Below, piece after piece: positions 15,594 to 25,700 of a DNA stretch of 64,000 nt. This DNA is from Oscillatoria sp. FACHB-1406 (GTDB lineage Bacteria; Cyanobacteriota; Cyanobacteriia; Cyanobacteriales; Spirulinaceae). The stretch's first letter is position 1; each line of letters opens with the position of its first letter. The position numbers were made by a program, and so were the translations under genes. Under the pieces are notes generated by a model. That model saw only the letters and a program-made list of their open reading frames with translations, was not told the DNA's origin and searched no databases. The stretch is from positions 1 to 64,000 of the forward strand of contig NZ_JACJSM010000018.1 in the NCBI RefSeq assembly GCF_014698145.1. The letters are read 5' to 3'.

Positions 15594-16202
15594 ATGAAAA
15601 TAGATTCTCCAACATCTACCATGTCAAACCCGAGCGACCTCGCCGTAGAGATACAGTCAGAATTTTGGCAGCAATGGCAGCAGTATCGAGATTATCTTTA
15701 TCGTTGCTGCGTTAAGTGGATGGACGGGAACCCAATAGATGCGGAAGATGCGCTTAGTCGGGCGATGCTGAAAGCTTGGGAGAAAACGCAAAAGTTTGCC
15801 GGGAAAATTGCTAACTTTAAAGCTTGGCTGACAACGCTAGTACGGAACCTGTGCGTGGATATTCATCGAGAGCGCAGTCGCAGAGCAAATCGAGTTGAGG
15901 ATATCGAAGTTTACATCTTTGCTGAGGAGCAAGGACGGGTTTCGGTTGAGAATACGCCAGACATCAAACTCGATAATAGCGAGAGACAGATGATTATTCG
16001 TCGCGCAATTGATAACTTACCGACACGGATGCGCGAGACATTTATTCTCCACTTTTATCAAGATCTCACCTATTTAGAAATTGCCCAGCGACAAAATATC
16101 ACCTATCAGAATGTCTGCAAGCGAATTTCCCAGGCGCGGAAGATTTTGCAACAGGAGTTAAGGGTCTATTTTATCGGGGAAGAGACGCATGAGGATGGTT
16201 AA
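15594..16202 (+). CDS. RNA polymerase sigma-70 family factor, ECF-like
   Basis: This 202-residue protein has sigma region 2 (about residues 25-100: YLYRCCVKWM, AEDALSRAMLKAWE, FKAWLTTLVRNLCVDIHR) and region 4 (about 135-190: LPTRMRETFILHFYQDLTYLEIA, then ITYQNVCKRISQARKIL). No region 1.1 or 3 is seen, which indicates the ECF group. An in-frame ATG at 15621 is an alternative start; 15594 has an AGG nearby. No anti-sigma gene is adjacent. The gene is convergent with the giant kinase, with only one base between the two stop codons. Confidence 0.93.
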   Translation: MKIDSPTSTMSNPSDLAVEIQSEFWQQWQQYRDYLYRCCVKWMDGNPIDAEDALSRAMLKAWEKTQKFAGKIANFKAWLTTLVRNLCVDIHRERSRRANRVEDIEVYIFAEEQGRVSVENTPDIKLDNSERQMIIRRAIDNLPTRMRETFILHFYQDLTYLEIAQRQNITYQNVCKRISQARKILQQELRVYFIGEETHEDG

Positions 16203-16203
16203 A

Positions 16204-19200
16204 TCAAATATATTTTTGCACCCAACGCGCGTCAAATATCAATTCATAAATGCGGTTATTGACTTGGAGATAATCCCCTTTCTTAACGACTAACCCCGAC
16301 ATTATCAAGTCCGTTTCTGCTAAACTATCAACCGCTAAAACTTGCCCTCGATCTAAAATTTCTCTGTAAAGTTGTAGCAGTTCAATTGCACGCTGTTTAT
16401 CGCTCAAAATCCGATCGCGGATTGTCCGTAAATGCTCTGGTTGGTCTTGGGATTCCCAATCTTCGATAATGTGCGATCGCACTAACCCTTCCACGTAAGC
16501 AGCTTCGTCGTTAGTCGGAATAGAAGCCTCAGAACTACAAATCAGTTGGCAGACTTTTTGGGTGAGAAAAGGCTGTCCCCCCGTCCAAGCGATGACTTCG
16601 TTAAGCAACGTTTGCGGATTGCTAACTCGTTGGGTTAAACCTTGCAATAAGGGCTGCGCTTCATGCGCTTGAAAACCGTTGAGTTGAACTGCTTGACCGA
16701 CATTAAAAGGCGTGCGATTTCTATCTTGAATGAGTTGGGAGGGAGTCGCTACGCCTAATAAAACAAAATTTAAGCGCTGGTAGTCGGAACTATCCGCCCT
16801 TTTATTATAGCAAGTGCGGATAATACCGAATAAGGCGCTGCTGTCAAACTGAAGGTCGAGGACGCTATCAATCTCATCAATAAAAATAATAATTTTTTCA
16901 GAGATAACTGTTAATAACACTTCATTGATAAACTCTGATAACCGCTGCACGGAGGATAAAAAGTCTCGTTCCCGCCACCAAGTCCGAATATTGACTTTAT
17001 CTAAGAGATTAAAACCGCTGGCTAAAAGGTAAGCCAAGCCTGCGTACCACTGCTCTAAAGTGGTCTGGGAATTACTAATCGTAGAAACATCGATCGCGGT
17101 ACAAACAAAACCCTCAGATTGTAGCCTTTTCATGATTTGGACGCGCAAGCTGGATTTCCCCATTTGTCGCGTATTGAGGATATAACAAAGCTGTCCGAGT
17201 CTTAAGGCTTTATATAAATATCGATCGGCAGATCGCACCACATAAGTTGGCGCATCGATAGGCAAACTGCCGCCGACTTGGTAATTATAACTCTGTGGTT
17301 CTTCCGCACTCCGTAGCAGCGCATTTTCAATCACTAACTCCGCTTGCGTGGCTTTGAGAATATCTAGGGTATGGGAGAGTTCATTTGTGCGTTCTTCAAC
17401 TTTCTGCTCCAAGGTTCGGTTATAATCTTCTAACTGTTCGTAAAGCGTTGCATTCTCAATCGAGATAGCAGCTTGAGCGGCAATGATTGTTAAAGTTTCG
17501 ACTCGTTCGGGAGTAAAAGCGCCGATCGCGAGATTATTCTCTAAGTAAATAATACCAGCAAGTTTACCGCGATCGAGGAGGGGCGTACAGAGGATAGACT
17601 TGGGTTGAGTGGCGAGAATATAAGCATCGCCAGTAAATTGCCCTTCCTCAGTAGCGTTATTCAAGACGACATTTTCTTGGCTGCGAGCGACATAGTGAAC
17701 AATTGCAGTTGACAGCAAAGAAACGCCCGTTGCAGCATCTACAGAATCAATAGGAATCGATTGTAAAATCGTCATGCGATCGCCCTCTACAGCCGCTTCA
17801 GCTTCGATCGCCCAGTTAATTTCCTCATTTTCTGGTTTAGTCGGGGAAGGTAAGATGAGAAAACTTCTTTGAGCGCCTGCATTCTCGATCGCAATTTTCA
17901 TCAACTTCGCCAATAACTTTTCCAACACGATTTCGCTGGAAACCATTTGGGAAGCTTTCAGAACGCTGGAAAAATCCAAGTTTCGCTGCAAACTTTCTCC
18001 GCTTGTCGTGGTTGAAATAGTTAGGGTCGTATGCGGGAAACCGGAAATAGTTTGAGCTAAAAACTGCGGATATCGTTCTTCTAAGTCTTTGACCTTGGCT
18101 TGCGCTCCCCATCTTTGGTAAGCGTAGTGTGCATCTTGCAGGTAGTGACGGGCAACATGGTTTTGACCTTTAGCGAGATAAAATTTGCCTGCGAGTTCGT
18201 TAGCAAGCGCTTCTTCATTGAGATATTGGTTTTCTTGGGCTAGGGAGATCGCGCGATCGTAATATTCTCTGGCTTCCGTATTTTTTTCCAACACGCGAGC
18301 GCGTTCTGCTTCAACCAGATAGAATTTATGCAAAAAATTCATGGGGGCGTGGTGCGCCCATACTTCCATCTTTTTCTGGTTAGCATTTACTTTTTTGAGA
18401 TGCTGTTTTTGTTTAATTTTTTGGCTTTCCTCGCAAACAGCTAGCCTTACCAGAGAATCATAAAAATAAAAACAAACAACTAGAATTGTACTTAATGCAC
18501 CACCTACATATTTTTCTGCGATTGGTGCGGTTTCTATAGCTATATCTAAATTTTTGAATAAATAGCAAAGCGTTAATCTTTGGAGATAGATTTCAAAAAT
18601 TGAATAAATATCATTGGACTCGGTGATAATTTGCAGCATTTTTTCTTCGTCGTACTTCGTGCCAACCAAGTGCCAAGAGTTATTAGACTCTCCCATCAAA
18701 TTCAATACAACTTGCCAATATCTGTCTTGATAACTCTGTACGTGCTTTTGATTTATTTGAGCCATTCCCTGACTGTATTTAGCGATTTCTCGCTCTAGCC
18801 ATCCGAGTTCTTTACCCATCCAGTAAGCATGATAACAATAAGTGTATGCACCAAAAACGGCATATTGTAGATCTCCTGTTTCCAAACCGATTTGATAAGA
18901 TTCCAAGCTGGGTTGGAATACTTCGATAAAATGTTTTTTCCAAGGAATTGTAAACGCATTGACTTGGAAAGTAACCCAGCATTTTAGTTCTTTGGCATTG
19001 AAACGTTCCACCAAGTTTAAAGCCAGTTGACCGAACTCGTAACCAGCATCCAAATCCAGCATCATTCCACACAAAATCATCCCGTAAGCAGCGTATCCTT
19101 GAGCCGACAAAGCCGTATTGCCGTATTCGATCGACAAACCGACCATATTTGAGGCGATGAAAGGTAAAAGCTGCGGGAATGCTTCGTAGGTGGGGTGAAT

Positions 19201-21939
19201 TAATTCGGAAAGAATTGCGATCGCAGCCAGTTTCTCAGGATCGCTCATCGCTGGCAAGTTAATTAATTCTGAAGGTTTTTTACCAGACCATGCAGATTTA
19301 GCTTTCTCTAAAGCCAAGCTAGTATCAGCTTTACTCGGTTTTTTTGGCAGGTGTACGCCCAACAGATCCAGTATTTCCCGCCCAATATTTACCGCTTGTA
19401 ATAATTGATGGTTGTTGTTACAGTAAGCTCTAATCCGAACTTGATAAACTTTTAACTTATCCGAGACAGTTTTTGCGTACTTTTGTACGACTTTCGCTAA
19501 TGCTTCCGTTTGCTCGAACTCATCATTCAAGTACGCCGCTTCTGCTGCTTCTACATACAGGTCTAAACCCAGATCGTATTGCTCTTGCCAGCTATTTTTA
19601 TCCAGCAATTTCAAACCAATTTGCAAATAATGAGATGCCGATTTATAAGCAGATGAAGCTTTTGCTCTTTTGCCAGCAATTAAATTTAATCGCGCCAGTT
19701 CGGAGCGCTCTTTTTGTGCCTCGATTAAATCCAAACCCCAATTCAGTTGATTGACGAGATCGAAAATTTTCTGCTCTTGTTTATCGAGGGGAGTATTTTG
19801 CAATAACAGTTTGCCCACTTGCCAATGTACCGCTTGTTTTTCCGTTGGCGGAATCAAGGAATAAACTGCTTGTTGAATGCGGTCGTGAGCAAACTTATAT
19901 TTAACATTAACTTTTTCTTCCCAACCATCAACATCAAGCTCGATCGGTTTGTAGGCATCGCTCAGGGGCAGAATCAATCCTTCAACAATTGCAGGCCATA
20001 AGTTTTTGGCGGTTTCTTGAGCCGATTTTTGCGAAACAATCGCTAAAGTTTGCAGGTCATATTGATTACCGATACAAGCTGCTAGCTTTAGAACTTGTTT
20101 CGTTTCTTCCGCTATTTTTTTAGCTCGATCGGTCATTAATTCTACCACATTATCGGTGATATTCCTAGCTTGAATTTGCTCTAGGTTCCACTGCCAGCTA
20201 CCGCGATCGAAATCAAATTTTAATAACTGTTCTTTATATAAAGCTTCTAAAAATTCGTTGATAAAAAAGGGATTGCCGTTAGTTTTAGCCAGTATCAATT
20301 CAGCTAAAGGTAAGCTTTGCTGCGGTAAGCATTTAGTGGCATCGGCAATTAATTGATTGATGTTCGGTAAATCCAAAGCCGACAACTGGATGAAATTCAC
20401 GATTTCCTTGGCTTTTTGAATTTCATCGATCGTTAACATCAAGGGATGAGCTTCGCTGACTTCGTTATCTCGATAAGCACCAATAACAAATAGATAATGG
20501 TTATCTGGCGCGGTCATCAGTAATTTAATTAATTGCAAAGAAGCTCGATCGGCCCACTGTAAATCGTCTAAGAAAATGACGAGGGGGTGTTCGGGTTGAG
20601 TGAATACCCGAATAAAATTTTGAAAAACGAGGTTGAAGCGATTTTGGGCTTCCGTTGGGCTTACTTCTGGTACGGTTGGTTGAGCGCCAATAATTAGTTC
20701 GAGTTCTGGAATAACATCAACAATTAGCTGACCGTTTTCGCGAAGTGCTGCTAACAGTTTGTTGCGCCATTCTGCAATTTGGGCTTCGCTTTCCGTCAAT
20801 AGTTGCTGCACTAAAGAGCGCAGTGCTTGTACCAACGCATCGTAGGGAATATCTCTTTGAAATTGGTCGAACTTTCCTACAATGAAATACCCCTGTTGCT
20901 GTGTAATTGGCTTGTAAACTTCTCGGACTAAAGCTGATTTCCCAATTCCAGAATATCCGCAAACCAACATCAGTTCGCTGCTGCCCTCACAGACACGGGC
21001 AAAACCAGCGAGTAGAGTATTGATTTCGGTTTCTCGTCCGTAGAGTTTTTGGGCAATTTGAAAGCGATCGCAAACATCCTGCCGACCGAGATTAAATTCA
21101 TTAATCCGCTTGTTAGAACACCATTGGTTGTAGCATTCTTCTAAATCTGCTTTCAAACCGTAAGCTGATTGGTAACGGTCTTCGGCGTTTTTCGCCATCA
21201 GCTTGAGAATAATTTCAGACACAGGCTGAGGAATTTCTGGGTTGAGTTGGTGAGGTGGAATCGGTTGCTTGGCAATATGAGAATGCACCCACTCGATCGC
21301 ATTATTGCTTATAAACGGTAATTGCCCCGTCAATAACTGATAAAATGTAACGCCAAGCGAGTAAAAATCGGTGCGATAATCCACAGACCGATTCATCCGT
21401 CCCGTTTGTTCCGGCGATAAGTAAGGTAATGTTCCTTCTAGCTTATCGGGATTCCCTAACGGTATATTCTCTCTGGAGATCGCTGCGGAAATTCCAAAAT
21501 CAATCAGCTTGATTTGATGAGTTGTTGGATTAAAAATAATATTAGCTGGATTAATATCTTTGTGAGTAATATACCGCTGATGGACTTGCCCGATAATTTC
21601 CGTGATTTCAATTGCTATTCCGAGAAAATCTCCAATACTCAACTTGATATTTTTGGTTAAGCCTATGAGAGATTCACCCCCAAAATCTTCAACGGTCATA
21701 ACCCACCGATTTTGGTCGCTTTCTAAGCTATAAACATCTGCCACTCCCTCTATATCTAAACTTTTCGTCGTTTCAAACTCTCGTTTAAAACGAGCGATTC
21801 TTTCTGGGGAGGGATAGACATCCTTAAGCATTTTAAGGATGACGGATTGGCTTTCATTTTCGCGATATCCGCGATAGACGATCGAGTTTTGGCTTTCGTA
21901 AAGTTTTTCTGTAACCTGGTAATTGCAAATAGTTACCAT
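16204..21939 (-). CDS. Multidomain Ser/Thr kinase-AAA-GAF-AAA-like signalling protein
   Basis: Domains in this 1911-residue protein run as follows. A Ser/Thr protein kinase spans ~1-270 (catalytic Lys36; HKDINPANI with Asp128; IDFG). A large AAA/STAND ATPase follows (Walker A CGYSGIGKSALV ~325; Walker B LVIFLDDLQWAD ~455). A TPR-like helical region spans ~700-1300, and a GAF domain spans ~1310-1490. After a coiled coil, a second AAA-like ATPase (~1556-1911) has NTRQMGKSSL and IIFIDEIDSVLD. The first four modules match the cyanobacterial trifunctional kinases that usually end in a histidine kinase. Here that is replaced by an AAA-like module related to the protein at 27933-29279. It is probably a cytoplasmic signal integrator; the ligand and target are unknown. 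Confidence 0.92.
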   Translation of the reverse strand: MVTICNYQVTEKLYESQNSIVYRGYRENESQSVILKMLKDVYPSPERIARFKREFETTKSLDIEGVADVYSLESDQNRWVMTVEDFGGESLIGLTKNIKLSIGDFLGIAIEITEIIGQVHQRYITHKDINPANIIFNPTTHQIKLIDFGISAAISRENIPLGNPDKLEGTLPYLSPEQTGRMNRSVDYRTDFYSLGVTFYQLLTGQLPFISNNAIEWVHSHIAKQPIPPHQLNPEIPQPVSEIILKLMAKNAEDRYQSAYGLKADLEECYNQWCSNKRINEFNLGRQDVCDRFQIAQKLYGRETEINTLLAGFARVCEGSSELMLVCGYSGIGKSALVREVYKPITQQQGYFIVGKFDQFQRDIPYDALVQALRSLVQQLLTESEAQIAEWRNKLLAALRENGQLIVDVIPELELIIGAQPTVPEVSPTEAQNRFNLVFQNFIRVFTQPEHPLVIFLDDLQWADRASLQLIKLLMTAPDNHYLFVIGAYRDNEVSEAHPLMLTIDEIQKAKEIVNFIQLSALDLPNINQLIADATKCLPQQSLPLAELILAKTNGNPFFINEFLEALYKEQLLKFDFDRGSWQWNLEQIQARNITDNVVELMTDRAKKIAEETKQVLKLAACIGNQYDLQTLAIVSQKSAQETAKNLWPAIVEGLILPLSDAYKPIELDVDGWEEKVNVKYKFAHDRIQQAVYSLIPPTEKQAVHWQVGKLLLQNTPLDKQEQKIFDLVNQLNWGLDLIEAQKERSELARLNLIAGKRAKASSAYKSASHYLQIGLKLLDKNSWQEQYDLGLDLYVEAAEAAYLNDEFEQTEALAKVVQKYAKTVSDKLKVYQVRIRAYCNNNHQLLQAVNIGREILDLLGVHLPKKPSKADTSLALEKAKSAWSGKKPSELINLPAMSDPEKLAAIAILSELIHPTYEAFPQLLPFIASNMVGLSIEYGNTALSAQGYAAYGMILCGMMLDLDAGYEFGQLALNLVERFNAKELKCWVTFQVNAFTIPWKKHFIEVFQPSLESYQIGLETGDLQYAVFGAYTYCYHAYWMGKELGWLEREIAKYSQGMAQINQKHVQSYQDRYWQVVLNLMGESNNSWHLVGTKYDEEKMLQIITESNDIYSIFEIYLQRLTLCYLFKNLDIAIETAPIAEKYVGGALSTILVVCFYFYDSLVRLAVCEESQKIKQKQHLKKVNANQKKMEVWAHHAPMNFLHKFYLVEAERARVLEKNTEAREYYDRAISLAQENQYLNEEALANELAGKFYLAKGQNHVARHYLQDAHYAYQRWGAQAKVKDLEERYPQFLAQTISGFPHTTLTISTTTSGESLQRNLDFSSVLKASQMVSSEIVLEKLLAKLMKIAIENAGAQRSFLILPSPTKPENEEINWAIEAEAAVEGDRMTILQSIPIDSVDAATGVSLLSTAIVHYVARSQENVVLNNATEEGQFTGDAYILATQPKSILCTPLLDRGKLAGIIYLENNLAIGAFTPERVETLTIIAAQAAISIENATLYEQLEDYNRTLEQKVEERTNELSHTLDILKATQAELVIENALLRSAEEPQSYNYQVGGSLPIDAPTYVVRSADRYLYKALRLGQLCYILNTRQMGKSSLRVQIMKRLQSEGFVCTAIDVSTISNSQTTLEQWYAGLAYLLASGFNLLDKVNIRTWWRERDFLSSVQRLSEFINEVLLTVISEKIIIFIDEIDSVLDLQFDSSALFGIIRTCYNKRADSSDYQRLNFVLLGVATPSQLIQDRNRTPFNVGQAVQLNGFQAHEAQPLLQGLTQRVSNPQTLLNEVIAWTGGQPFLTQKVCQLICSSEASIPTNDEAAYVEGLVRSHIIEDWESQDQPEHLRTIRDRILSDKQRAIELLQLYREILDRGQVLAVDSLAETDLIMSGLVVKKGDYLQVNNRIYELIFDARWVQKYI

Positions 21940-22074
21940 GAAAACTCACCTGCTTCTCAATCAATTAGGTTTTCCCAAATCCGAGGATTTTATCCCAACC
22001 ACCAAGGCGATTATGAGGTTCTTAGTCGCTGAAACATTGGCATCAATGGCTTCCCCCTTCCACCCTCTGCCCTA

Positions 22075-23157
22075 TCATTCTAATCCGTAAAAACGAACCG
22101 AGTTATCCCAGAGAATCTTTTGTACCGTTTCTTGCGGGAGTTGCTCTTGAAGGGCTACGGCTCTCTCAACAATATCTGGTTTGTGATCGACATGGGGATA
22201 ATCGGAACCAAAAATTAAGTTATCAGAGCCGATATATCGGATAATCTCAGGGATGTACGGCTCAGATGGCTCGATCTCAATAACGCACTGGCGGCGAAAG
22301 TATTCGGATGGCTTCATTTTCACGTTGTCGTTAACCTCCCAATGAAGATTCTCGTATTCTTCATCCAGCCGCCACAACCAATAAGGAAGCCAGCCGCAGC
22401 CTGATTCTAGAAAGCCGATTTTGAGCTTGGGGTGGCGTTCTAACACCCCGCCTTCAATCAAGGCTAACAATGCCATCATTTGTTCGATCGGATGAGCGCA
22501 GGCGTGGAGCGCAAAACGGGTATTAAATCGCTCTGCCCCAGCCGTTGCCAAGCGAGCGTGAGCGGCTGTATGAAGACCTACCGCGATGCCCAATTGCTCG
22601 CACTCCGTCCAAAATGGTTCGTAGGCCAGATCGCTTAACAGTCTTCCTTTAACCGGATTCGGCAGCATAAAGACGGCTTTCCAGCCAAAGCTGGCAATTC
22701 GCTGCAATTCCGAAACCATCTGTTCGGGATCGTGAAAATTAATCGCTCCGACACCTTTGAGAATTTGAGGATCGTAACTGCAAAAGTCTTGCAGCCAATT
22801 GTTGTAGGCGCGGGTGAATGCGCCAGCGAGTTGGGGCGCTATGGTATCGATCGCTAAAATCCATAAAGCATAGGACGGGTAATTAAAAGCGATATCGATT
22901 CCCATTAATTTCATCGCTCGCACTTGAGATTCGGCGTTGAAGCGATTAAGTACCGATGCGGGGTGAGAGCGACCGATTCGTTTAGCTTCTTTTACCGCTA
23001 CTCGCTCCGTCATTTTTTGATAAATACTTTCACCTTTGATTTTCAAATCGGGTGAAAGTGCAAAGCTTTTAAAGGCGGGTTCGAGGTACTTTCCCCACAT
23101 ATCGTTGGGTTCAAAGACGTGAGCATCTGCATCGACGATTTGAAATCCGTTCAGCAT
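22075..23157 (-). CDS. Amidohydrolase family protein (Amidohydrolase_2, metal-dependent)
   Basis: The 360-residue TIM-barrel hydrolase has DADAHVFEP at the N-terminus (metal-site region), GLHTAAHA near residue 195, and the C-terminal metal ligand segment FGSDYPHVD. The family includes decarboxylases and hydrolases such as ACMS decarboxylase relatives; the substrate cannot be predicted. It starts only 24 bases after the YcaO cyclodehydratase on the same strand, so the two are probably one operon. A role in peptide maturation (compare the amidohydrolase of bottromycin pathways, a different subfamily) is a guess. Confidence 0.88.
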   Translation of the reverse strand: MLNGFQIVDADAHVFEPNDMWGKYLEPAFKSFALSPDLKIKGESIYQKMTERVAVKEAKRIGRSHPASVLNRFNAESQVRAMKLMGIDIAFNYPSYALWILAIDTIAPQLAGAFTRAYNNWLQDFCSYDPQILKGVGAINFHDPEQMVSELQRIASFGWKAVFMLPNPVKGRLLSDLAYEPFWTECEQLGIAVGLHTAAHARLATAGAERFNTRFALHACAHPIEQMMALLALIEGGVLERHPKLKIGFLESGCGWLPYWLWRLDEEYENLHWEVNDNVKMKPSEYFRRQCVIEIEPSEPYIPEIIRYIGSDNLIFGSDYPHVDHKPDIVERAVALQEQLPQETVQKILWDNSVRFYGLE

Positions 23158-23181
23158 AATTTTAGATCTGGGAAATTTCTT

Positions 23182-25437
23182 TTACATCCACATCGGAAAT
23201 GGGTTGAGTTGACTTTCTGGTGTCGGTTCTTTCAACCAACCCAATTGCACGGGAACTTCATAAAGCCGTCTCGAACCTAAGCGTTTCCATAAGTGGCACA
23301 TTCCCGGAACGATCGCTTTTACTACCTTCAATCCGATATCGGGTCGCGTCATATCGAGAACCAGCATTTCCATACCGTGTTTCTCCACAATCTGTTGGCA
23401 GGTCATTACGTCTTCGTGCAAGTCATCGCTCCAAAGCTGGGGATAATCGGCACATACTTTGGCAGGAAGGCTTTCATCAGGAACCAAATACGACTGATTT
23501 TCCAGGGTGGCCGTTTTCCACCAGTCAATCGCTAGCGGTTCGTAGGTTCGGTAATCGGTGCTGCCATCGGCATTGGCGGAAAAAACGGCAGGAAGAATCT
23601 GGTTGACCTCGGTTAAGGCTCTTTGCACCGCAATTTTAGGGTCAAAATGGGAACCATAACCCAATACGATATCTTCTACCGCGCGATCGTTTCTTCTGGT
23701 CATTGCTGCAAAAGTCGGAATATTCAAATCGCTGGTGATATCCAAAACCCAAAGGTCGCGATGCAGGGTTTGATAATAATCTTTGAGAGCTTGAAAATAC
23801 GGCTCGTTAAAACTGTCTAGATCGACTCTCGCTCTTTTCACTCTATTATACCACCACAAGGCAACGCTATCTCGTTCTACTAATTCCATAAATCCTTGCA
23901 AAATTGCTTCTTCTGAGGTGTTACCCGCAGCACAGCCATTGGAATCCGCCCAACAATCCGGCTTAACAGGCTGAGGATAGCCGAAATAGCAATAAGCCGT
24001 AGGCAGGAATTTAAAAGTTTGATGAGTTAAAGACCAAACGGGTGTCCAATCAATTTCTCTTTCTTCATCAAAAGGTTCGGGAACTTTTTGAAACCAGCTA
24101 TGACATTTGGCATTCCATTCTTGCCGATTCTTATATTGGGCTTGACTGAAATTCATACAGCGATTGGGATGAATCGCCACTTCTCCCAGATTTCGGTAAT
24201 TCCCTTTTTGCCCGATTTCGTCTCCTTGAAATACAGCAGAATAGCGCTCGATTGCTTCGCAAAAAGCGCTTGCCTTAGCTTGGGCTTCGGTTTTTCCTTT
24301 GCCCGCACTTCTACCGCTAAGATTTTGACGTAAACCATTAATATCGTCGAACAGGGTGACGAAATGATGCTGGGCTGCATAAGTATGGATCGAGCTATTC
24401 GGCTCTGAAAACACTTTTTCTAGCGATCGCACAACTCCTGTAATCGGACTAATATGATGCTGGTATTTCCTTAGCGTTTCTTCAGGTGCAACGCAACGGT
24501 GTCCTCCATCTGTAATAAAAGTCTTTTTTCGCCTTCCCAGCACGATAGGTAGGGGTTTCCGATTAATTCTATTTCCCATTTCTCCACAAATCGGACATTG
24601 GGGACGCTTGACCAAAACGTGCTTTTGCGTTTCTAAAGAAATAGTATTGTAGCTAACCAGAATACCTTCTAATTGTTTATTTTCTCCCTGTAAAACCCAT
24701 TTCAATATTTCCGTAGCCGCCATACTTAGAGTAGTTTGATAAGTAGAAGGCAATGAATTGAGCGGGGGAGTTAAAGGCGCTGCGATATTTTTGTGCCTTT
24801 GGATGAATGCTTCAACGGGTCTGTTTCCTCGCAAACGTTGGGCTAAACACTCCCAGCAACCCGTTTGACCGGGATAAAAAATTGGCCCGATCCAAACCGT
24901 ATTTCCTAAAGGTTGAATTAGCATCCAAGGACGCGATGACTTTATAGCTTTTTGATTAAAAACAGCTAGTTCTTTTCGGAGATAATCATCAGTTAAAACA
25001 ATTTCTAAATCTCCTTCCTCAGCGACTACTTGTATGTGAAGAGATTGCAACAATGAAATCAAGTCAGTGCTAGGGATAGAGCCTAAACTTTTCACGACTA
25101 CTTGGGTAGTTTTCAATCGGCGGTATGCTTCCTTGCAGTCAAGGTTCAAAGCATTGCAAAGCATTGCAATTGTAGATGGTAGAGCATCATCACTTTCTAC
25201 GATGTAACCTTTCTGTTGCATCCGCATGAGTGCATAATAAATCTCAGTGGAAGATACCCGATCTTGCAATATACTGACAATATCATCAACAGTATGTTGA
25301 CCATCAATTAAGGGTGCTAAGAGTTGATAGAGAGAACCGTTTAGTAATATTGACTCGTTTTCTGCTATAAGGAATAAACTTTCCGAGCCTAAAGTTTCTA
25401 CTATAAAATTAATTTTAAATTTTGGTCTATTTAACAT
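23182..25437 (-). CDS. Fused TOMM/azoline cyclodehydratase (E1-like + YcaO)
   Basis: Of 751 residues, ~1-90 look like a peptide-binding winged-helix RRE (LLNGSLYQLLAPLIDG, YYALMRMQQKGYIVE). Residues ~110-300 are an E1-like partner with two CxxC zinc pairs (CWEC and CPIC). From ~330 onward is the YcaO domain with the ATP-site motifs GKGKTEAQAKASAFCEAIER and SEEAILQGFMELVERD. It ends NPFPMWM, the Pro-rich tail needed in azoline-forming YcaO enzymes. Such enzymes turn Cys/Ser/Thr in a precursor peptide into thiazoline/oxazoline, as PatD/TruD do in cyanobactins. No obvious precursor peptide with a Cys/Ser/Thr-rich core lies next to it. The flavin dehydrogenase also appears absent. Confidence 0.9.
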   Translation of the reverse strand: MLNRPKFKINFIVETLGSESLFLIAENESILLNGSLYQLLAPLIDGQHTVDDIVSILQDRVSSTEIYYALMRMQQKGYIVESDDALPSTIAMLCNALNLDCKEAYRRLKTTQVVVKSLGSIPSTDLISLLQSLHIQVVAEEGDLEIVLTDDYLRKELAVFNQKAIKSSRPWMLIQPLGNTVWIGPIFYPGQTGCWECLAQRLRGNRPVEAFIQRHKNIAAPLTPPLNSLPSTYQTTLSMAATEILKWVLQGENKQLEGILVSYNTISLETQKHVLVKRPQCPICGEMGNRINRKPLPIVLGRRKKTFITDGGHRCVAPEETLRKYQHHISPITGVVRSLEKVFSEPNSSIHTYAAQHHFVTLFDDINGLRQNLSGRSAGKGKTEAQAKASAFCEAIERYSAVFQGDEIGQKGNYRNLGEVAIHPNRCMNFSQAQYKNRQEWNAKCHSWFQKVPEPFDEEREIDWTPVWSLTHQTFKFLPTAYCYFGYPQPVKPDCWADSNGCAAGNTSEEAILQGFMELVERDSVALWWYNRVKRARVDLDSFNEPYFQALKDYYQTLHRDLWVLDITSDLNIPTFAAMTRRNDRAVEDIVLGYGSHFDPKIAVQRALTEVNQILPAVFSANADGSTDYRTYEPLAIDWWKTATLENQSYLVPDESLPAKVCADYPQLWSDDLHEDVMTCQQIVEKHGMEMLVLDMTRPDIGLKVVKAIVPGMCHLWKRLGSRRLYEVPVQLGWLKEPTPESQLNPFPMWM

Positions 25438-25527
25438 ATATATTTTAGCAGTATCGTTTTTTTAAACAATAAATATAGGGCTACTTGCCCGATAATAAGC
25501 GGCACTAAAAGCATCAAAGTCTTGATA

Positions 25528-25544
25528 GGTGGGCGCTGCCCACC
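25528..25544. repeat. Dispersed palindrome GGTGGGCGCTGCCCACC
   Basis: Same core as at 8788-8804 and inside the repeats at 31013 and 61276. It is followed by CTACT and lies between the YcaO gene and its upstream neighbour, so it might act as an intra-operon hairpin. Confidence 0.7.
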
Positions 25545-25700
25545 CTACTAGACCGGCTTTTGCAACGAGAAGCGTTTAGTTGAAAATATTAAGTTAGGGG
25601 CTTTTCGTGAATATAAAAAAGGAGTTTCCACCCTGGATTGAGAACGAGTATGAATTTTCTAAAAACTTAGGGTGGATTTACAGAATTGAGAAAAGCAATT

